In this document: positions 27,350 through 35,835 of the stretch, one piece after another
Layout of the letters: each line of letters opens with the position of its first letter
How positions within the stretch are numbered: the stretch's first letter is position 1
Assembly (NCBI RefSeq): GCF_017963645.1
Contig: NZ_JAGMWN010000006.1
Span: 1 to 64,000, forward strand
Reading direction: 5' to 3'
Source of the DNA: Marivibrio halodurans
GTDB taxonomy: Bacteria > Pseudomonadota > Alphaproteobacteria > UBA8366 > Aestuariispiraceae
DNA: 64,000 bases
Translations under genes and position numbers: made by a program
Notes under the pieces: generated by a model
Database searches by the model: none
Told to the model about the DNA's origin: nothing
Seen by the model: the letters and a program-made list of their open reading frames with translations, nothing else

Positions 27350-27450
27350 GTTAGAATGCGGCGGTGTCCTTATCGGGGGGGCCGCATTCCATCGATTGGA
27401 TATCGCCGACCATGCCCGACGAGGGGCGCGAGCGGGAGTAGATGTAGCCG

Positions 27451-28218
27451 ATGAGCCTCGATGTTCGACAGATTCCGGTCCTGAACGACAATTACGTCTA
27501 TCTCGTACGCGAGAGCGGGACAGGCGCCGTCGCCGTCGTGGACCCGGCTGTGGCGGAACCCGTGCTGCGGGAGGCCGACAAGCTCGGCTGGACCATCACC
27601 CATATTCTGAACACCCATCATCACGGCGATCATGTCGGCGGCAATCTGGAAATCCAGCGCGCGACCGGCTGTCATATCGTCGGCCCGCGCGCCGACCGCC
27701 AACGCATTCCCGGCATCCAGACGGAGGTGGGCGACGGCGATATCTATGATTTCGGCGCCGCGCGGGCGCGCGTCTTCGACGTGCCGGGCCATACGCGCGG
27801 CCATATCGCCTATTGGTTCGAGGCGGAGGATGTCCTCTTCCCCGGCGACACGCTCTTCGCGCTGGGCTGCGGCCGGCTGTTCGAGGGCACGCCCGCGCAG
27901 ATGTGGGAGAGCCTGGGCAAGCTGAAGCGCCTGCCGGACGGCGTGCGCGTCTATTGCGCCCATGAATATACCCAGGCCAATGCCCGCTTCGCCCTGAGCC
28001 TCGGGGAGGACAACGCCGCGCTCGCCACCCGCGCGAAGGAGATCGACGCGACCCGCGCCGCCGGCAAGCCGACCGTGCCCTCGACGCTGGGCGAGGAGAA
28101 GCGCACCAATCCCTTCCTGCGCGCGGACGACCCCGCGCTTGCCCAGGCGATGGACATGGTGGGCGCCCCGCCGGTCGAGGTCTTCGCCGAGGTGCGTCGC
28201 CGCAAGGACAGCTTCTAA
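27451..28218 (+). CDS. gloB: Hydroxyacylglutathione hydrolase (glyoxalase II)
   Basis: Hydrolyses S-lactoylglutathione to lactate and glutathione, the second step of methylglyoxal detoxification. The 255-residue protein has the metallo-beta-lactamase motif THHHGDH at residues 55-61 and the later metal ligands in DVPGHTRGHIAYW and FPGDTLFALGCGR. The C-terminal glutathione-binding part shows the signatures YCAHEYTQANARFA and KRTNPFLRA. It leads a run with a glutathione S-transferase, which fits glutathione-dependent detoxification. No glyoxalase I is in the window. Confidence 0.96.
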   Translation: MSLDVRQIPVLNDNYVYLVRESGTGAVAVVDPAVAEPVLREADKLGWTITHILNTHHHGDHVGGNLEIQRATGCHIVGPRADRQRIPGIQTEVGDGDIYDFGAARARVFDVPGHTRGHIAYWFEAEDVLFPGDTLFALGCGRLFEGTPAQMWESLGKLKRLPDGVRVYCAHEYTQANARFALSLGEDNAALATRAKEIDATRAAGKPTVPSTLGEEKRTNPFLRADDPALAQAMDMVGAPPVEVFAEVRRRKDSF

Positions 28219-28279
28219 CGCCCGCCCCATAAGTGGCGGGAACGCCGCCTTACAAGAACCATGGAAAGGAAACCCGTCG

Positions 28280-28894
28280 GTGAAGCTCTATTACAGCGCG
28301 ACCTCCCCCTATGTGCGCAAGGTGCTGATCGCCGCCATCGAGCGCGGCCTGGACGACCGGATCGAGCGCCTCCCCACCGACGGTTTCGGGGAGGAGCACC
28401 GCCCGGCCAACCCGCTGGCCAAGGTGCCGGCCCTGGTGCCGGACGACGGGGGGCCCGCGCTCTATGATTCGATCGTGATCTGCGACCATCTGGACCGGAT
28501 CGGCGACGCCCCGCGCCTCATCCCCGAGGGCGGATCGGCGCGCGACCGGGTGTTGCGCATCCACGCGCTGGGCCAGGGGATGACCGACGCGGCCCTGCTG
28601 CTCCAGGTCCAGCGGGTGCGGGAGCGTAAGTCCGGCCAGCCCCTGCCCGACGATTGGTGGCACGAGCGTCAGCGTCAGGCGATCCACGCCGGCGCCGACG
28701 CGCTGGAGGCGGAGATGGGCGCGCTGGAAGGCGAAATCGACCTGGGTCAGATTTCCGTCGCGACGGCGCTCGGCTATCTCGATCTCCGCTTCGACGAATT
28801 GCAGTGGCGCCAGGGGCGGGAAAAGCTCGCCGCCTGGTACGAGACCTTCGCCGCGCGGCCGTCCATGGCCGCGACCGCCCCGCCCCCGGCCTGA
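28280..28894 (+). CDS. Glutathione S-transferase
   Basis: A 204-residue GST. The N-terminal thioredoxin-like domain begins VKLYYSATSPYVRKVLIAA, where SPYVRK holds the serine position used to activate glutathione. NPLAKVPALVPDDG carries the cis-proline, and YDSIVICDHLD binds the gamma-glutamyl group. The C-terminal helical domain is present. The start is a GTG at 28280 with AAAGGAAA upstream; no nearer ATG fits. It lies 61 bases after gloB and 12 before the cupin gene. The electrophilic substrate is not predictable. Confidence 0.93.
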   Translation: MKLYYSATSPYVRKVLIAAIERGLDDRIERLPTDGFGEEHRPANPLAKVPALVPDDGGPALYDSIVICDHLDRIGDAPRLIPEGGSARDRVLRIHALGQGMTDAALLLQVQRVRERKSGQPLPDDWWHERQRQAIHAGADALEAEMGALEGEIDLGQISVATALGYLDLRFDELQWRQGREKLAAWYETFAARPSMAATAPPPA

Positions 28895-28906
28895 GGCGGT
28901 TCGGCC

Positions 28907-29386
28907 ATGCGGGACGCGCGCGCGATCGTCGAGCATCTCGGCCTTGAACCGCATCCGGAAGGCGGCTGGTTCCGCGAGACCTATCGCCACCGGCCGGACC
29001 CGGACGGACCGGGAGCCGACGCGCGCGGCGCGATGACCGCGATCTACTATCTGCTGGAGGCGGGCGACCGCTCCCATTGGCACCGGGTGAGCGACGCGGA
29101 CGAAATCTGGCATTTCCATGCCGGCGCGCCGCTGGCGCTCACCCTCTCGCCCGATGGCGTGGAGGCGCAGGCCCATCGCCTCGGCCCCGACCTGATGGCG
29201 GGACAGACGCCACAGGTGCTGGTGCCCAAGGGATGGTGGCAGGCGGCGGAGAGCCTCGGCGACTGGACCCTCGTCGGCTGCACGGTGGCGCCCGCCTTCT
29301 CCTTCGACGGGTTCGAGATGGCGCCCCCCGATTGGCGTCCCGGCATGGACCAACCCAATACGGATCGGAACGGCGGTGGTGGCTGA
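28907..29386 (+). CDS. Cupin family protein (DUF985 type)
   Basis: A 159-residue single-domain cupin of the DUF985 (Cupin_5) family. The conserved start VEHLGLEPHPEGGWFRETYR is present. The metal-binding motif is in SHWHRVSDADEIWHFHAG, and VPKGWWQAAES and GCTVAPAFSFDGFEMA form the second half. Family members are small sugar-epimerase-like proteins without an established reaction. Its last 11 bases overlap the ferredoxin-like gene, so the two are probably translationally coupled. Confidence 0.9.
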   Translation: MRDARAIVEHLGLEPHPEGGWFRETYRHRPDPDGPGADARGAMTAIYYLLEAGDRSHWHRVSDADEIWHFHAGAPLALTLSPDGVEAQAHRLGPDLMAGQTPQVLVPKGWWQAAESLGDWTLVGCTVAPAFSFDGFEMAPPDWRPGMDQPNTDRNGGGG

Positions 29387-30059
29387 GGCGCCCGCCGCCG
29401 ATCCCAGGCTCGCGGCGCTGGCCCATGCGCTCGCGCCGAAGGGATTGATCGCGCGCGGCGGCTTCCACCCCACGGCGGAGGACGGCCTGGACGCCGCCAC
29501 CGTGGTGATGATCGGCAATGCGGGCCCCGCCCTGTGGCGCGTGTTCGAGGGGGTGGCGGCGCGCGATACCGATCCGCATCCGATGGACCGCTGGACCCGC
29601 GCGGTGATGGAGGATGTGGCGGCGCTTTTCGGGGCACGCGCGCTCTATCCCTTCGGCGGGCCGCCCTATCACCCCTTCCAGCGCTGGGCCATGCGGGCGG
29701 AGGCGGTGCATCCCTCCCCTCTCGGTCTGTTGATCCATCCGGATTACGGGCTGTGGCACGCCTATCGCGCGGCGCTGCTGTTCCGGGAGCGGCTGGCCTT
29801 GCCGCCCCGCGATAGACGGCCGAGCCCTTGCGAGAGCTGCGTCGCGCGCCCCTGTCTTTCGACCTGCCCGGTGGGCGCCTTCGACGCGGAGACGGGCTAT
29901 GACGTGCCCGCCTGCACCGCCCATATCCGAAGCCCCGCCGGCACGGACTGCCTCGATCGCGGTTGCCGCGCGCGCCATGCCTGCCCGGTCGGCAGCACCT
30001 TCACCTATGACGACGCCCAGTCCGCCTTCCATATGGGCGCGTTCGAGCGGGCACGCTGA
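29376..30059 (+). CDS. Ferredoxin-like iron-sulfur protein
   Basis: A 227-residue cytoplasmic protein. An N-terminal region (about 1-140) resembles the front half of epoxyqueuosine reductase-like proteins (GGFHPTAEDGLDAATVVMIG). It is followed by eight cysteines in two groups: C-x2-C-x4-C-x3-CP near residues 150-164, and four more in ACTAHIRSP, CLDRGCRARHACP. This spacing suggests two 4Fe-4S clusters. It lacks the cobalamin and substrate parts of QueG, so its redox partner is unknown. The start is a GTG at 29376 inside the end of the cupin gene. It ends 4 bases from the convergent glycosylase gene. Confidence 0.75.
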   Translation: MVAEAPAADPRLAALAHALAPKGLIARGGFHPTAEDGLDAATVVMIGNAGPALWRVFEGVAARDTDPHPMDRWTRAVMEDVAALFGARALYPFGGPPYHPFQRWAMRAEAVHPSPLGLLIHPDYGLWHAYRAALLFRERLALPPRDRRPSPCESCVARPCLSTCPVGAFDAETGYDVPACTAHIRSPAGTDCLDRGCRARHACPVGSTFTYDDAQSAFHMGAFERAR

Positions 30060-30063
30060 GTTG

Positions 30064-30654
30064 CTATAGAAGCGCCGCCACCCGCGCCCGCAATTCCGGC
30101 AGGACCTCGGTATCGAACCAGGGGTTCCGTTTCTGCCAATGGGTCGTGCGCCAGGACGGATGCGGCAGCGGCAGGAAACCGGCCGCCAGATGGCGGCGAA
30201 AATCGCGCACGCGCGCCGTCATGCTGTCCCGCCCGCCGAGATAGCGTTTCTGCGCGTAGGCCCCGACCAACAGCGTCAGCGCCACATCGGGCAGATGCGC
30301 GCGCAGCGCGTCGTGCCAGGCGGGCGCGCATTCCGGGCGCGGCGGCTTGTCGCCGCCCTTCGCGTCGCGGCCGGGATAGCAGAACCCCATCGGCATGATG
30401 GCGACGCGGCTCTCATCATAGAAAGCCGCGGGGTCGAGGCACAGCCAGTCCCGCAGCCGCTCCCCGCTGCGGTCGTCCCAGGGCACGCCGCTTTCATGCA
30501 CCCGGGTTCCCGGCGCCTGACCGATGATGAGAAGCCGCGCGGTCTCCCGCATCCGCACCACCGGCCGGGGGCCGAGCGGCAGGTGATCCGCGCACAGGCG
30601 GCAACCGCGCACGGATGCCAGCAAATCGCTAAGGCCCGTGTCCCCGCCCGTCAC
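30064..30654 (-). CDS. Uracil-DNA glycosylase family protein
   Basis: A 196-residue protein of the UDG superfamily (COG1573-type). Motif A is LLIIGQAPGTRVHESGVPWD, motif B is LPLPHPSWR, and an N-terminal CRLCADH gives two cysteines, but a full four-cysteine iron-sulfur set as in family 4 enzymes is not evident. Members of this branch are widespread in proteobacteria and their base specificity is unsettled. The GTG start at 30654 overlaps the stop of the sirtuin gene (GTGA), which implies one transcript. Confidence 0.88.
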   Translation of the reverse strand: MTGGDTGLSDLLASVRGCRLCADHLPLGPRPVVRMRETARLLIIGQAPGTRVHESGVPWDDRSGERLRDWLCLDPAAFYDESRVAIMPMGFCYPGRDAKGGDKPPRPECAPAWHDALRAHLPDVALTLLVGAYAQKRYLGGRDSMTARVRDFRRHLAAGFLPLPHPSWRTTHWQKRNPWFDTEVLPELRARVAALL

Positions 30655-31403
30655 GCCACGCGCGCCGCCAGCAACCGGTCCACCAGGGCCGGCACGGTCT
30701 CCCCCGCCGGGCCTTCCACCGTGTGGTGAAAGAAGCCGGAGCCGTCGGTCTCCTCCCTATTCATCTCGACCGTCAGGGGACAGCCATGCTCCCGCGCGGC
30801 CATCACGAAGCCGGCCGCCGGATAGACCGTGGCGGAGGTACCGATGGCGATGAACAGCGCGGCCTCGGCCAGCGCCGCCTCGATCTCCTCCATCGCGAAG
30901 GGCATTTCCCCGAACCAGACAACATGCGGGCGCATACCGCCGGCGAGGCCGCAGGCCGCGCATTCCGTCGCGACCGTCACGTCGTCGCGCCAGCCGCGCA
31001 CATCGCCGCAGTGGGCGCACCGCGCCTTCAGCAACTCACCATGCATGTGGATCAGGCGTTCGGCCCCGCCACGCTCATGCAGGTCGTCGATATTCTGGGT
31101 GACGGTCAGCACCGGATGCGGCCAGATGCGTTCCAGCCGCGCGATGGCGTGATGGGCGGGATTGGGGCGAATCTCCCGGCGTTGCAGATCGCGGCGCCGG
31201 GTATTGTAGAAATCATGGACCCGGGCCGGATCGCGCGCGAAGGCTTGCGGCGTCGCCACCTCCTCGATCGAGACGCGGGACCAGAGGCCACCCTTGTCGC
31301 GGAAGGTGTCGATCCCCGATTCCTTGGAGATGCCCGCCCCCGTCAGAATCACGATCGGGCCGTCCACCCGTGCCAAGCCCAGCCGGTCAAGATCCGTCGC
31401 CAT
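30651..31403 (-). CDS. cobB: NAD-dependent protein deacylase (sirtuin, CobB type)
   Basis: Removes acyl groups from protein lysines using NAD. The 250-residue protein shows GAGIS at 22-26, TQNIDDLHERGG, the catalytic histidine in HMHGEL, a zinc site made of CAHC and CAAC, and PHVVWFGEMP. Y66 and R69 in DFYNTRR match the Tyr-x2-Arg pair that lets class III sirtuins bind succinyl and malonyl groups. The acs gene in this window encodes a known type of sirtuin target. I chose the ATG at 31403, since a longer upstream frame lacks family features and would invade the control region. Confidence 0.93.
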   Translation of the reverse strand: MATDLDRLGLARVDGPIVILTGAGISKESGIDTFRDKGGLWSRVSIEEVATPQAFARDPARVHDFYNTRRRDLQRREIRPNPAHHAIARLERIWPHPVLTVTQNIDDLHERGGAERLIHMHGELLKARCAHCGDVRGWRDDVTVATECAACGLAGGMRPHVVWFGEMPFAMEEIEAALAEAALFIAIGTSATVYPAAGFVMAAREHGCPLTVEMNREETDGSGFFHHTVEGPAGETVPALVDRLLAARVA

Positions 31404-31494
31404 GGTCCCAGCATCTCCTTCCAATCCTTCTGTCACGAGCCCGAACATGGTACCAAGCGCCCCCGACGTCACAAGTCCACGAGAGGAAACCCGC

Positions 31495-31971
31495 ATGGCC
31501 GCGCCGACCCGCCTCCTCTTCGTCTGCACCGGGAATATCTGCCGCTCCCCCTCGGCGGAGGGGGTGTTCCGCCACATGGCGGCGGCCGCCGGCCTCGCCG
31601 AGCGGGCGGCGGCGGATAGCTGCGGCCTCGCCTCCTATCATGTGGGGGAGGCGCCGACCCGCGCCGCGCAAGACGCGGCGTCGGCGCGCGGCTACGATCT
31701 CTCCACCCTGCGGGCGCGCCGGTTCGAGCGCGTGGATTTCGACCGCTTCGACCTGATCCTGGCGATGGATGGCGGCCATGAGGCGCAATTGCGCCGCATG
31801 GCCCGGGGCGATCAGGCCGCGCGCATCGCCCTCTTCCTCGCCGCCGCGCCGGACGCCGCCGCCCACGAGGTCCCGGACCCGTATTACGGCGGCCCGGCGA
31901 AATATGAATATGCCCTCGACCTGATCGAGGCGGGATGCCGCGGCTGGATCGACCGGCTGCAGCGGGCTTGA
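31495..31971 (+). CDS. Low-molecular-weight protein-tyrosine phosphatase
   Basis: A 158-residue phosphatase. The P-loop C-x5-R-S lies at residues 11-18 (VCTGNICRSPSAEG), with C11 the nucleophile. The general acid is in VPDPYYGGPAKYE near residue 125. A good GAGGAAAC precedes the ATG at 31495. It is divergent from the sirtuin gene and overlaps or abuts the fructosamine kinase-like gene, with which it is probably cotranscribed; this phosphatase/kinase neighbourhood recurs in bacteria and has been linked to repair of glycated proteins. Confidence 0.94.
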   Translation: MAAPTRLLFVCTGNICRSPSAEGVFRHMAAAAGLAERAAADSCGLASYHVGEAPTRAAQDAASARGYDLSTLRARRFERVDFDRFDLILAMDGGHEAQLRRMARGDQAARIALFLAAAPDAAAHEVPDPYYGGPAKYEYALDLIEAGCRGWIDRLQRA

Positions 31972-32870
31972 CCCGGGACGGCGACACGACCGGCGCCCCC
32001 CTCGCACGCGCGCTGGAAGAGGCCCTGGGCGAGGTGCCCGCCGCCATGCGCGCCCTCGGCGCCGGGGCGGCGGGGCAGGTGCTGCTGCTGGAAATGGCCG
32101 GCGGGCGACGACTCGTCGCGAAGACGGCGGGCACCATTGGGTCGGACGCGGCGGGGCGGCTCGACCGGGAAGGCTGGATGCTGCGGGAACTCGCGCGGCT
32201 AAGCGACCTGCCCGTCCCGGCGGTGCATCACGCCGCGCCTGGCCTGCTGATCATGGACCATGTCGCGGGCGGCGGCGCCATCACCCGCGCGGCGGAGATC
32301 GACGCGGCCGATCACATCGCGGCCCTTCATGCCGTTCGGGGGGAAGCCTTCGGGCTCGCGCGCGATACGCTGATCGGTCCGCTGGACCAGCCGAACGGAT
32401 GGGCGGCGCGCTGGCTCGACTTCTATGCCGAACGGCGGCTGCTGCCCTTCGGCCGCGCCGCGCTGGAGGCCGGCGGAATCGGCGCGGAGACCATGACTCG
32501 CATCGAACGGCTGACCGCGCGCCTCGACCGATATCTGGAGGAACCGCCCCATCCCAGCCTGATCCATGGCGATCTGTGGGGTGGCAATGTGATCGTGGCG
32601 CCGGCCGATGGGCGGGAGCGGATCACCGGCTTCATCGACCCCGCCATCCACTACGCCCATCCGGAGGTGGAACTGGCCTTCACCACCCTGTTCGGCACCT
32701 TCGGGGGCACCTTCTTCGCCCGCTATGCGGAGCACCGGCCGATCGCCCCAGGCTTTCACGACATACGCCGGGATCTCTACCTGCTCTATCCCCTTCTGGT
32801 GCATGCCACGCTGTTCGGCGCGGGCTACGGCCGCCGGGCCGACGCGATCCTGCGGCGCGCGGTGGGGTAG
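31935..32870 (+). CDS. Fructosamine kinase family protein
   Basis: A protein of about 300-311 residues with the aminoglycoside-phosphotransferase-like fold of fructosamine-3-kinases. The catalytic loop is HPSLIHGDLWGGN and the metal-binding Asp is in ITGFIDPAIHYAHPEVELAF. The N-lobe has LLEMAGGRRLVAKTAG. The likely role is phosphorylating sugar-lysine adducts on proteins so that they break down. The start is uncertain. The ATG at 31935 overlaps the phosphatase gene by 37 bases; a TTG at 31968, overlapping its stop codon, is equally good and would give 300 residues. Confidence 0.88.
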   Translation: MPRLDRPAAAGLTRDGDTTGAPLARALEEALGEVPAAMRALGAGAAGQVLLLEMAGGRRLVAKTAGTIGSDAAGRLDREGWMLRELARLSDLPVPAVHHAAPGLLIMDHVAGGGAITRAAEIDAADHIAALHAVRGEAFGLARDTLIGPLDQPNGWAARWLDFYAERRLLPFGRAALEAGGIGAETMTRIERLTARLDRYLEEPPHPSLIHGDLWGGNVIVAPADGRERITGFIDPAIHYAHPEVELAFTTLFGTFGGTFFARYAEHRPIAPGFHDIRRDLYLLYPLLVHATLFGAGYGRRADAILRRAVG

Positions 32871-32883
32871 CGCCGAAAGGGGG

Positions 32884-33441
32884 TTAGAACACCGGCTCCG
32901 CCACCATGCGCAAGGGATAGTCGGCCTCCTCCTGATAGATCGGGCCGGTGGAGCTGAGGAAGCTGGAATAGAGGATGAACCGCTCCGCCGTGAAGCGCGT
33001 CGGCTCCGGCGCGTGGCGTTCGCGGATATAACGCTCCACATCCTGGATCGTCGTGTGACGCAGGCGCGCCAGCGTCACATGGGGGCAGTATTTCCGGCTT
33101 TCCGGTTTCAGGCCGGCGCGCACGACGGCCGATTCCACCTTACGCTGAAGATGGATGATGGCGTCGGTCTTGGCCACGCGCGCATAGACGCTGGCCGGCT
33201 TCCATTTACTGCCGAACCAATCCAACCCGTCGAGCGCCACATCGATTTCCGGGGCGTCGATCCGCTCCAGCGCATCGTGCACGTCGTGGGCAAGGCCGTG
33301 ATCGATCTCGCCGACGAACCGAAGCGTGATGTGGAAGTTCTCGGGCGGGACCCAGCGGGCGCCAGGCAAGCCGTTGGAGATGACCCGCAGGCTTTCCCGA
33401 ACCGCGTCGGGAACCGGCAGCGCGACGAAAAGACGAACCAT
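32884..33441 (-). CDS. thpR: RNA 2',3'-cyclic phosphodiesterase
   Basis: A 185-residue member of the 2H phosphoesterase family (ThpR/LigT), which opens 2',3'-cyclic phosphates on RNA ends. The two H-x-T catalytic motifs are H37-I-T (ENFHITLRFVGE) and H121-V-T (CPHVTLARL). The start MVRLFVALPVPD is typical. It is the last gene of a leftward run with the aldo/keto reductase, FIST and esterase genes, 116 bases from its upstream neighbour, and is convergent with the fructosamine kinase gene. Confidence 0.93.
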   Translation of the reverse strand: MVRLFVALPVPDAVRESLRVISNGLPGARWVPPENFHITLRFVGEIDHGLAHDVHDALERIDAPEIDVALDGLDWFGSKWKPASVYARVAKTDAIIHLQRKVESAVVRAGLKPESRKYCPHVTLARLRHTTIQDVERYIRERHAPEPTRFTAERFILYSSFLSSTGPIYQEEADYPLRMVAEPVF

Positions 33442-33557
33442 GGGCGCGCTCCTTTACCGTCGATGGCGAAGCGTCCCGGGGCGGGCTCGTGCTAACTTCC
33501 TGCAAGGCCGCGCGAACCCTGGCGGGGCGCCCCTTCCCTTCCTTCATACCCGATTCT

Positions 33558-34613
33558 TCAGTATCCGATAGGGGTTTCCGCGTGGATTGCCTCGATTTCC
33601 CCAAGAACCTCTTGTGACAAGTCGAGATCGGCGGAGTCCAGCAGCACCTCCAACTGGTCCATCGTCCGCGCCCCGATGATATTGCTGGTAACGAAGGGAC
33701 GGCGGTTCACGAAGGCGCACGCCATGGCCGACGGGTCCAGGCCGTGGCGCTTGGCGATATCGACATATTTCGCCGTCTCCCGGCGGGCGCGGTCGCTCAG
33801 ATAGCGCTTGAACTCGTCGCCGAAAAGCGTGAGGCGCGCGCCTTCCGGCCACTGACCGTCGAGATATTTGCCCGACAGCACCCCCATCGCCAGCGGCGAA
33901 TAGGCGAGCAGGCCCATATCCTCGCGCATCGAGACCTCGGCGCACCCGAACTCGTAATTGCGCATCAGCAGGTTATAGGGATTCTGGCAGGAAACGACGC
34001 GGGCCAGCCCCTCGCGCTCCGCCACGCGCGCGAATTCCATCATGCCCCAGGGCGTTTCGTTCGAGAGGCCGACGGTCCGCACCTTGCCCGCCTTCACCAG
34101 GTCGTCGAGGGCGCGCAGCGTCTCCTCCACCGGAATCGGATCGTCGTCCGCCTGATGCCTGTAGTTGAGCGCGCCGAAGGTGTTGGTCTTCCGATCCGGC
34201 CAGTGCAATTGATAGAGGTCGATATAGTCCGTGCCCAGGCGACGCAGGCTTCCCTCCACCGCCTCGGTGATCGATTGCCGGTCGAGGCGCGTCTCCCCAC
34301 CATGCAGGTGCGGGCGCAGATAGGAAAGCTTCCCGGCGCGACCCGCGACCTTCGTCGCGATGACCAGATCGCCGCGCTTCGCCTTATTCTCGGCGAGCCA
34401 GCTCCCCAGGATTTCCTCGGTCCGCCCGGCGGTCTCCTTGCGGGTGGGAACGGCATACATCTCGGCCGTGTCGATGAAATTGACCCCACGCTCGATCGCG
34501 CGGTCGATCTGGGCATGGCCGTCGGCCTCGGTATTCTGCTCGCCCCAGGTCATGGTGCCGAGGCAGATCATGCTGACCTCGATATCGGTGCGGCCTAGCT
34601 TACGATATTCCAT
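33558..34613 (-). CDS. tas: Aldo/keto reductase, Tas-like
   Basis: A 351-residue NADPH-dependent aldo/keto reductase. The catalytic Asp48 and Tyr53 are in FIDTAEMYAVP, the Lys is in VIATKVAGRAG and the His is in YQLHWPDRKTN. The start MEYRKLGRTDIEVSMICLGT and the AVPTRKETAG loop match the Tas subgroup. The physiological substrate is not known. It lies between the FIST gene and thpR on the same strand, with no special functional tie visible. Confidence 0.92.
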   Translation of the reverse strand: MEYRKLGRTDIEVSMICLGTMTWGEQNTEADGHAQIDRAIERGVNFIDTAEMYAVPTRKETAGRTEEILGSWLAENKAKRGDLVIATKVAGRAGKLSYLRPHLHGGETRLDRQSITEAVEGSLRRLGTDYIDLYQLHWPDRKTNTFGALNYRHQADDDPIPVEETLRALDDLVKAGKVRTVGLSNETPWGMMEFARVAEREGLARVVSCQNPYNLLMRNYEFGCAEVSMREDMGLLAYSPLAMGVLSGKYLDGQWPEGARLTLFGDEFKRYLSDRARRETAKYVDIAKRHGLDPSAMACAFVNRRPFVTSNIIGARTMDQLEVLLDSADLDLSQEVLGEIEAIHAETPIGY

Positions 34614-34686
34614 GCGCGCGGGTTCCTTCGCGAATAAGAGGGGGGAGAATGGGTGGATTTTCCGAAAGGCCCTACCGGCCGCGCCG

Positions 34687-35835
34687 TCAGAAGAAGAGCG
34701 TCAGCACCCCGGTATAGCCATAGAGCCGGTCGCGGCTGATCTCGCCATTGGCGAAGAAGCCGACCAGGGGGATATCCCCGAAACACTCCGCGATCAACTG
34801 GTGCTCGCGCTCGGGCGCGCGGAATTGATGCGGCCCCCGCGCCGCGCAGGAGACATAAAGCCCGCCGCGCACCGGCCGTCCCCCGACGCGCCGCTTCAGA
34901 TCGGCCAGCATGCCGCGCATGTCCTCCACCGCCGCCTCCGTGCCGCGGCGGCAGAACAGCACCTTGTCCCCCGCGGAGACGGCCTGGCCGATGGCGATCG
35001 CGCCATGGCCCATGTCGATCCCCGTCAACGGCCGTACCATGTAGTCCCGCCGGTCGGAGCCCGGCACCGGCAGGGCGGAGAAGATCCGCCCGGCGCAATC
35101 CTGGAGATTGCTCGCCAGGGGCTCCCCGATATCGCGCTTGAAGACCTCCAATGCCGGACGGTCGTCAAGCTCCAGGATAACCGGCCCCTCGGCGCGGGTG
35201 ACCGCATGCACCGGGCCGATCGGGCTGCACCCCTGGGTCAGAGCGGTCTGCAGCGGCGTGCGTTCCGGCGCGATCATCACCCCGCTCAAACCGCCGCCGG
35301 TCGGCCCGTCCGCCAGTTGCGCGGCCGACCCGCTGGCGCAGGCGAGCCCACCGACCAGATAGCCGTCCGTCTCCTCCACCAGATCGCGGATCAGCCCCGG
35401 AACATAGGCGTTCGCGCCATCCGCATGCGCCACGATCAGCGGCGCCGTCGTGGTCGCCAGCCAGTCGGCATGCGCGCGGGTGACGCCGTCGGTCTCCTCC
35501 TCCACGCCGTCGAAGACACGGAAGGCATCCTCGGCGATGGGCAGAACCATGGCGGCCATGGCCGGCACCTCCACCGCCTCCATGCCGGTGGCGATGACGC
35601 CATGCCCAACCGTGCCGACCCAATGCGGGACACCGGTCGATTGCCGCAGGAATATCTCCATATCCTTCAGATAGGCGGCGAAGGGCGGGGTGACATAGAG
35701 GATTCCAAGCCGATAGCCCTGATCGAGCGCGCCCAGCCGCCGCACCAGGGCGCCGGCCGCCACCTGCCAATTGTCCCCGGCCGCGTAGGCGGAGCGGATC
35801 GGGGCGGTGCTCTCGCTCTCCGCGTTCGAACTCAT
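34687..35835 (-). CDS. FIST domain sensory protein
   Basis: A 382-residue protein with FIST_N (about residues 30-210, including LGILYVTPPFAAYLKDMEIF) and FIST_C (about 225-365, ending PLVGFFANGEISRDRLYGY). FIST domains are thought to bind small ligands such as amino acids in sensory proteins. No kinase, receptor or output domain is attached, so this is a stand-alone sensor or accessory protein. Its ATG overlaps the stop of the esterase gene (ATGA), suggesting coupled translation. Confidence 0.92.
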   Translation of the reverse strand: MSSNAESESTAPIRSAYAAGDNWQVAAGALVRRLGALDQGYRLGILYVTPPFAAYLKDMEIFLRQSTGVPHWVGTVGHGVIATGMEAVEVPAMAAMVLPIAEDAFRVFDGVEEETDGVTRAHADWLATTTAPLIVAHADGANAYVPGLIRDLVEETDGYLVGGLACASGSAAQLADGPTGGGLSGVMIAPERTPLQTALTQGCSPIGPVHAVTRAEGPVILELDDRPALEVFKRDIGEPLASNLQDCAGRIFSALPVPGSDRRDYMVRPLTGIDMGHGAIAIGQAVSAGDKVLFCRRGTEAAVEDMRGMLADLKRRVGGRPVRGGLYVSCAARGPHQFRAPEREHQLIAECFGDIPLVGFFANGEISRDRLYGYTGVLTLFF

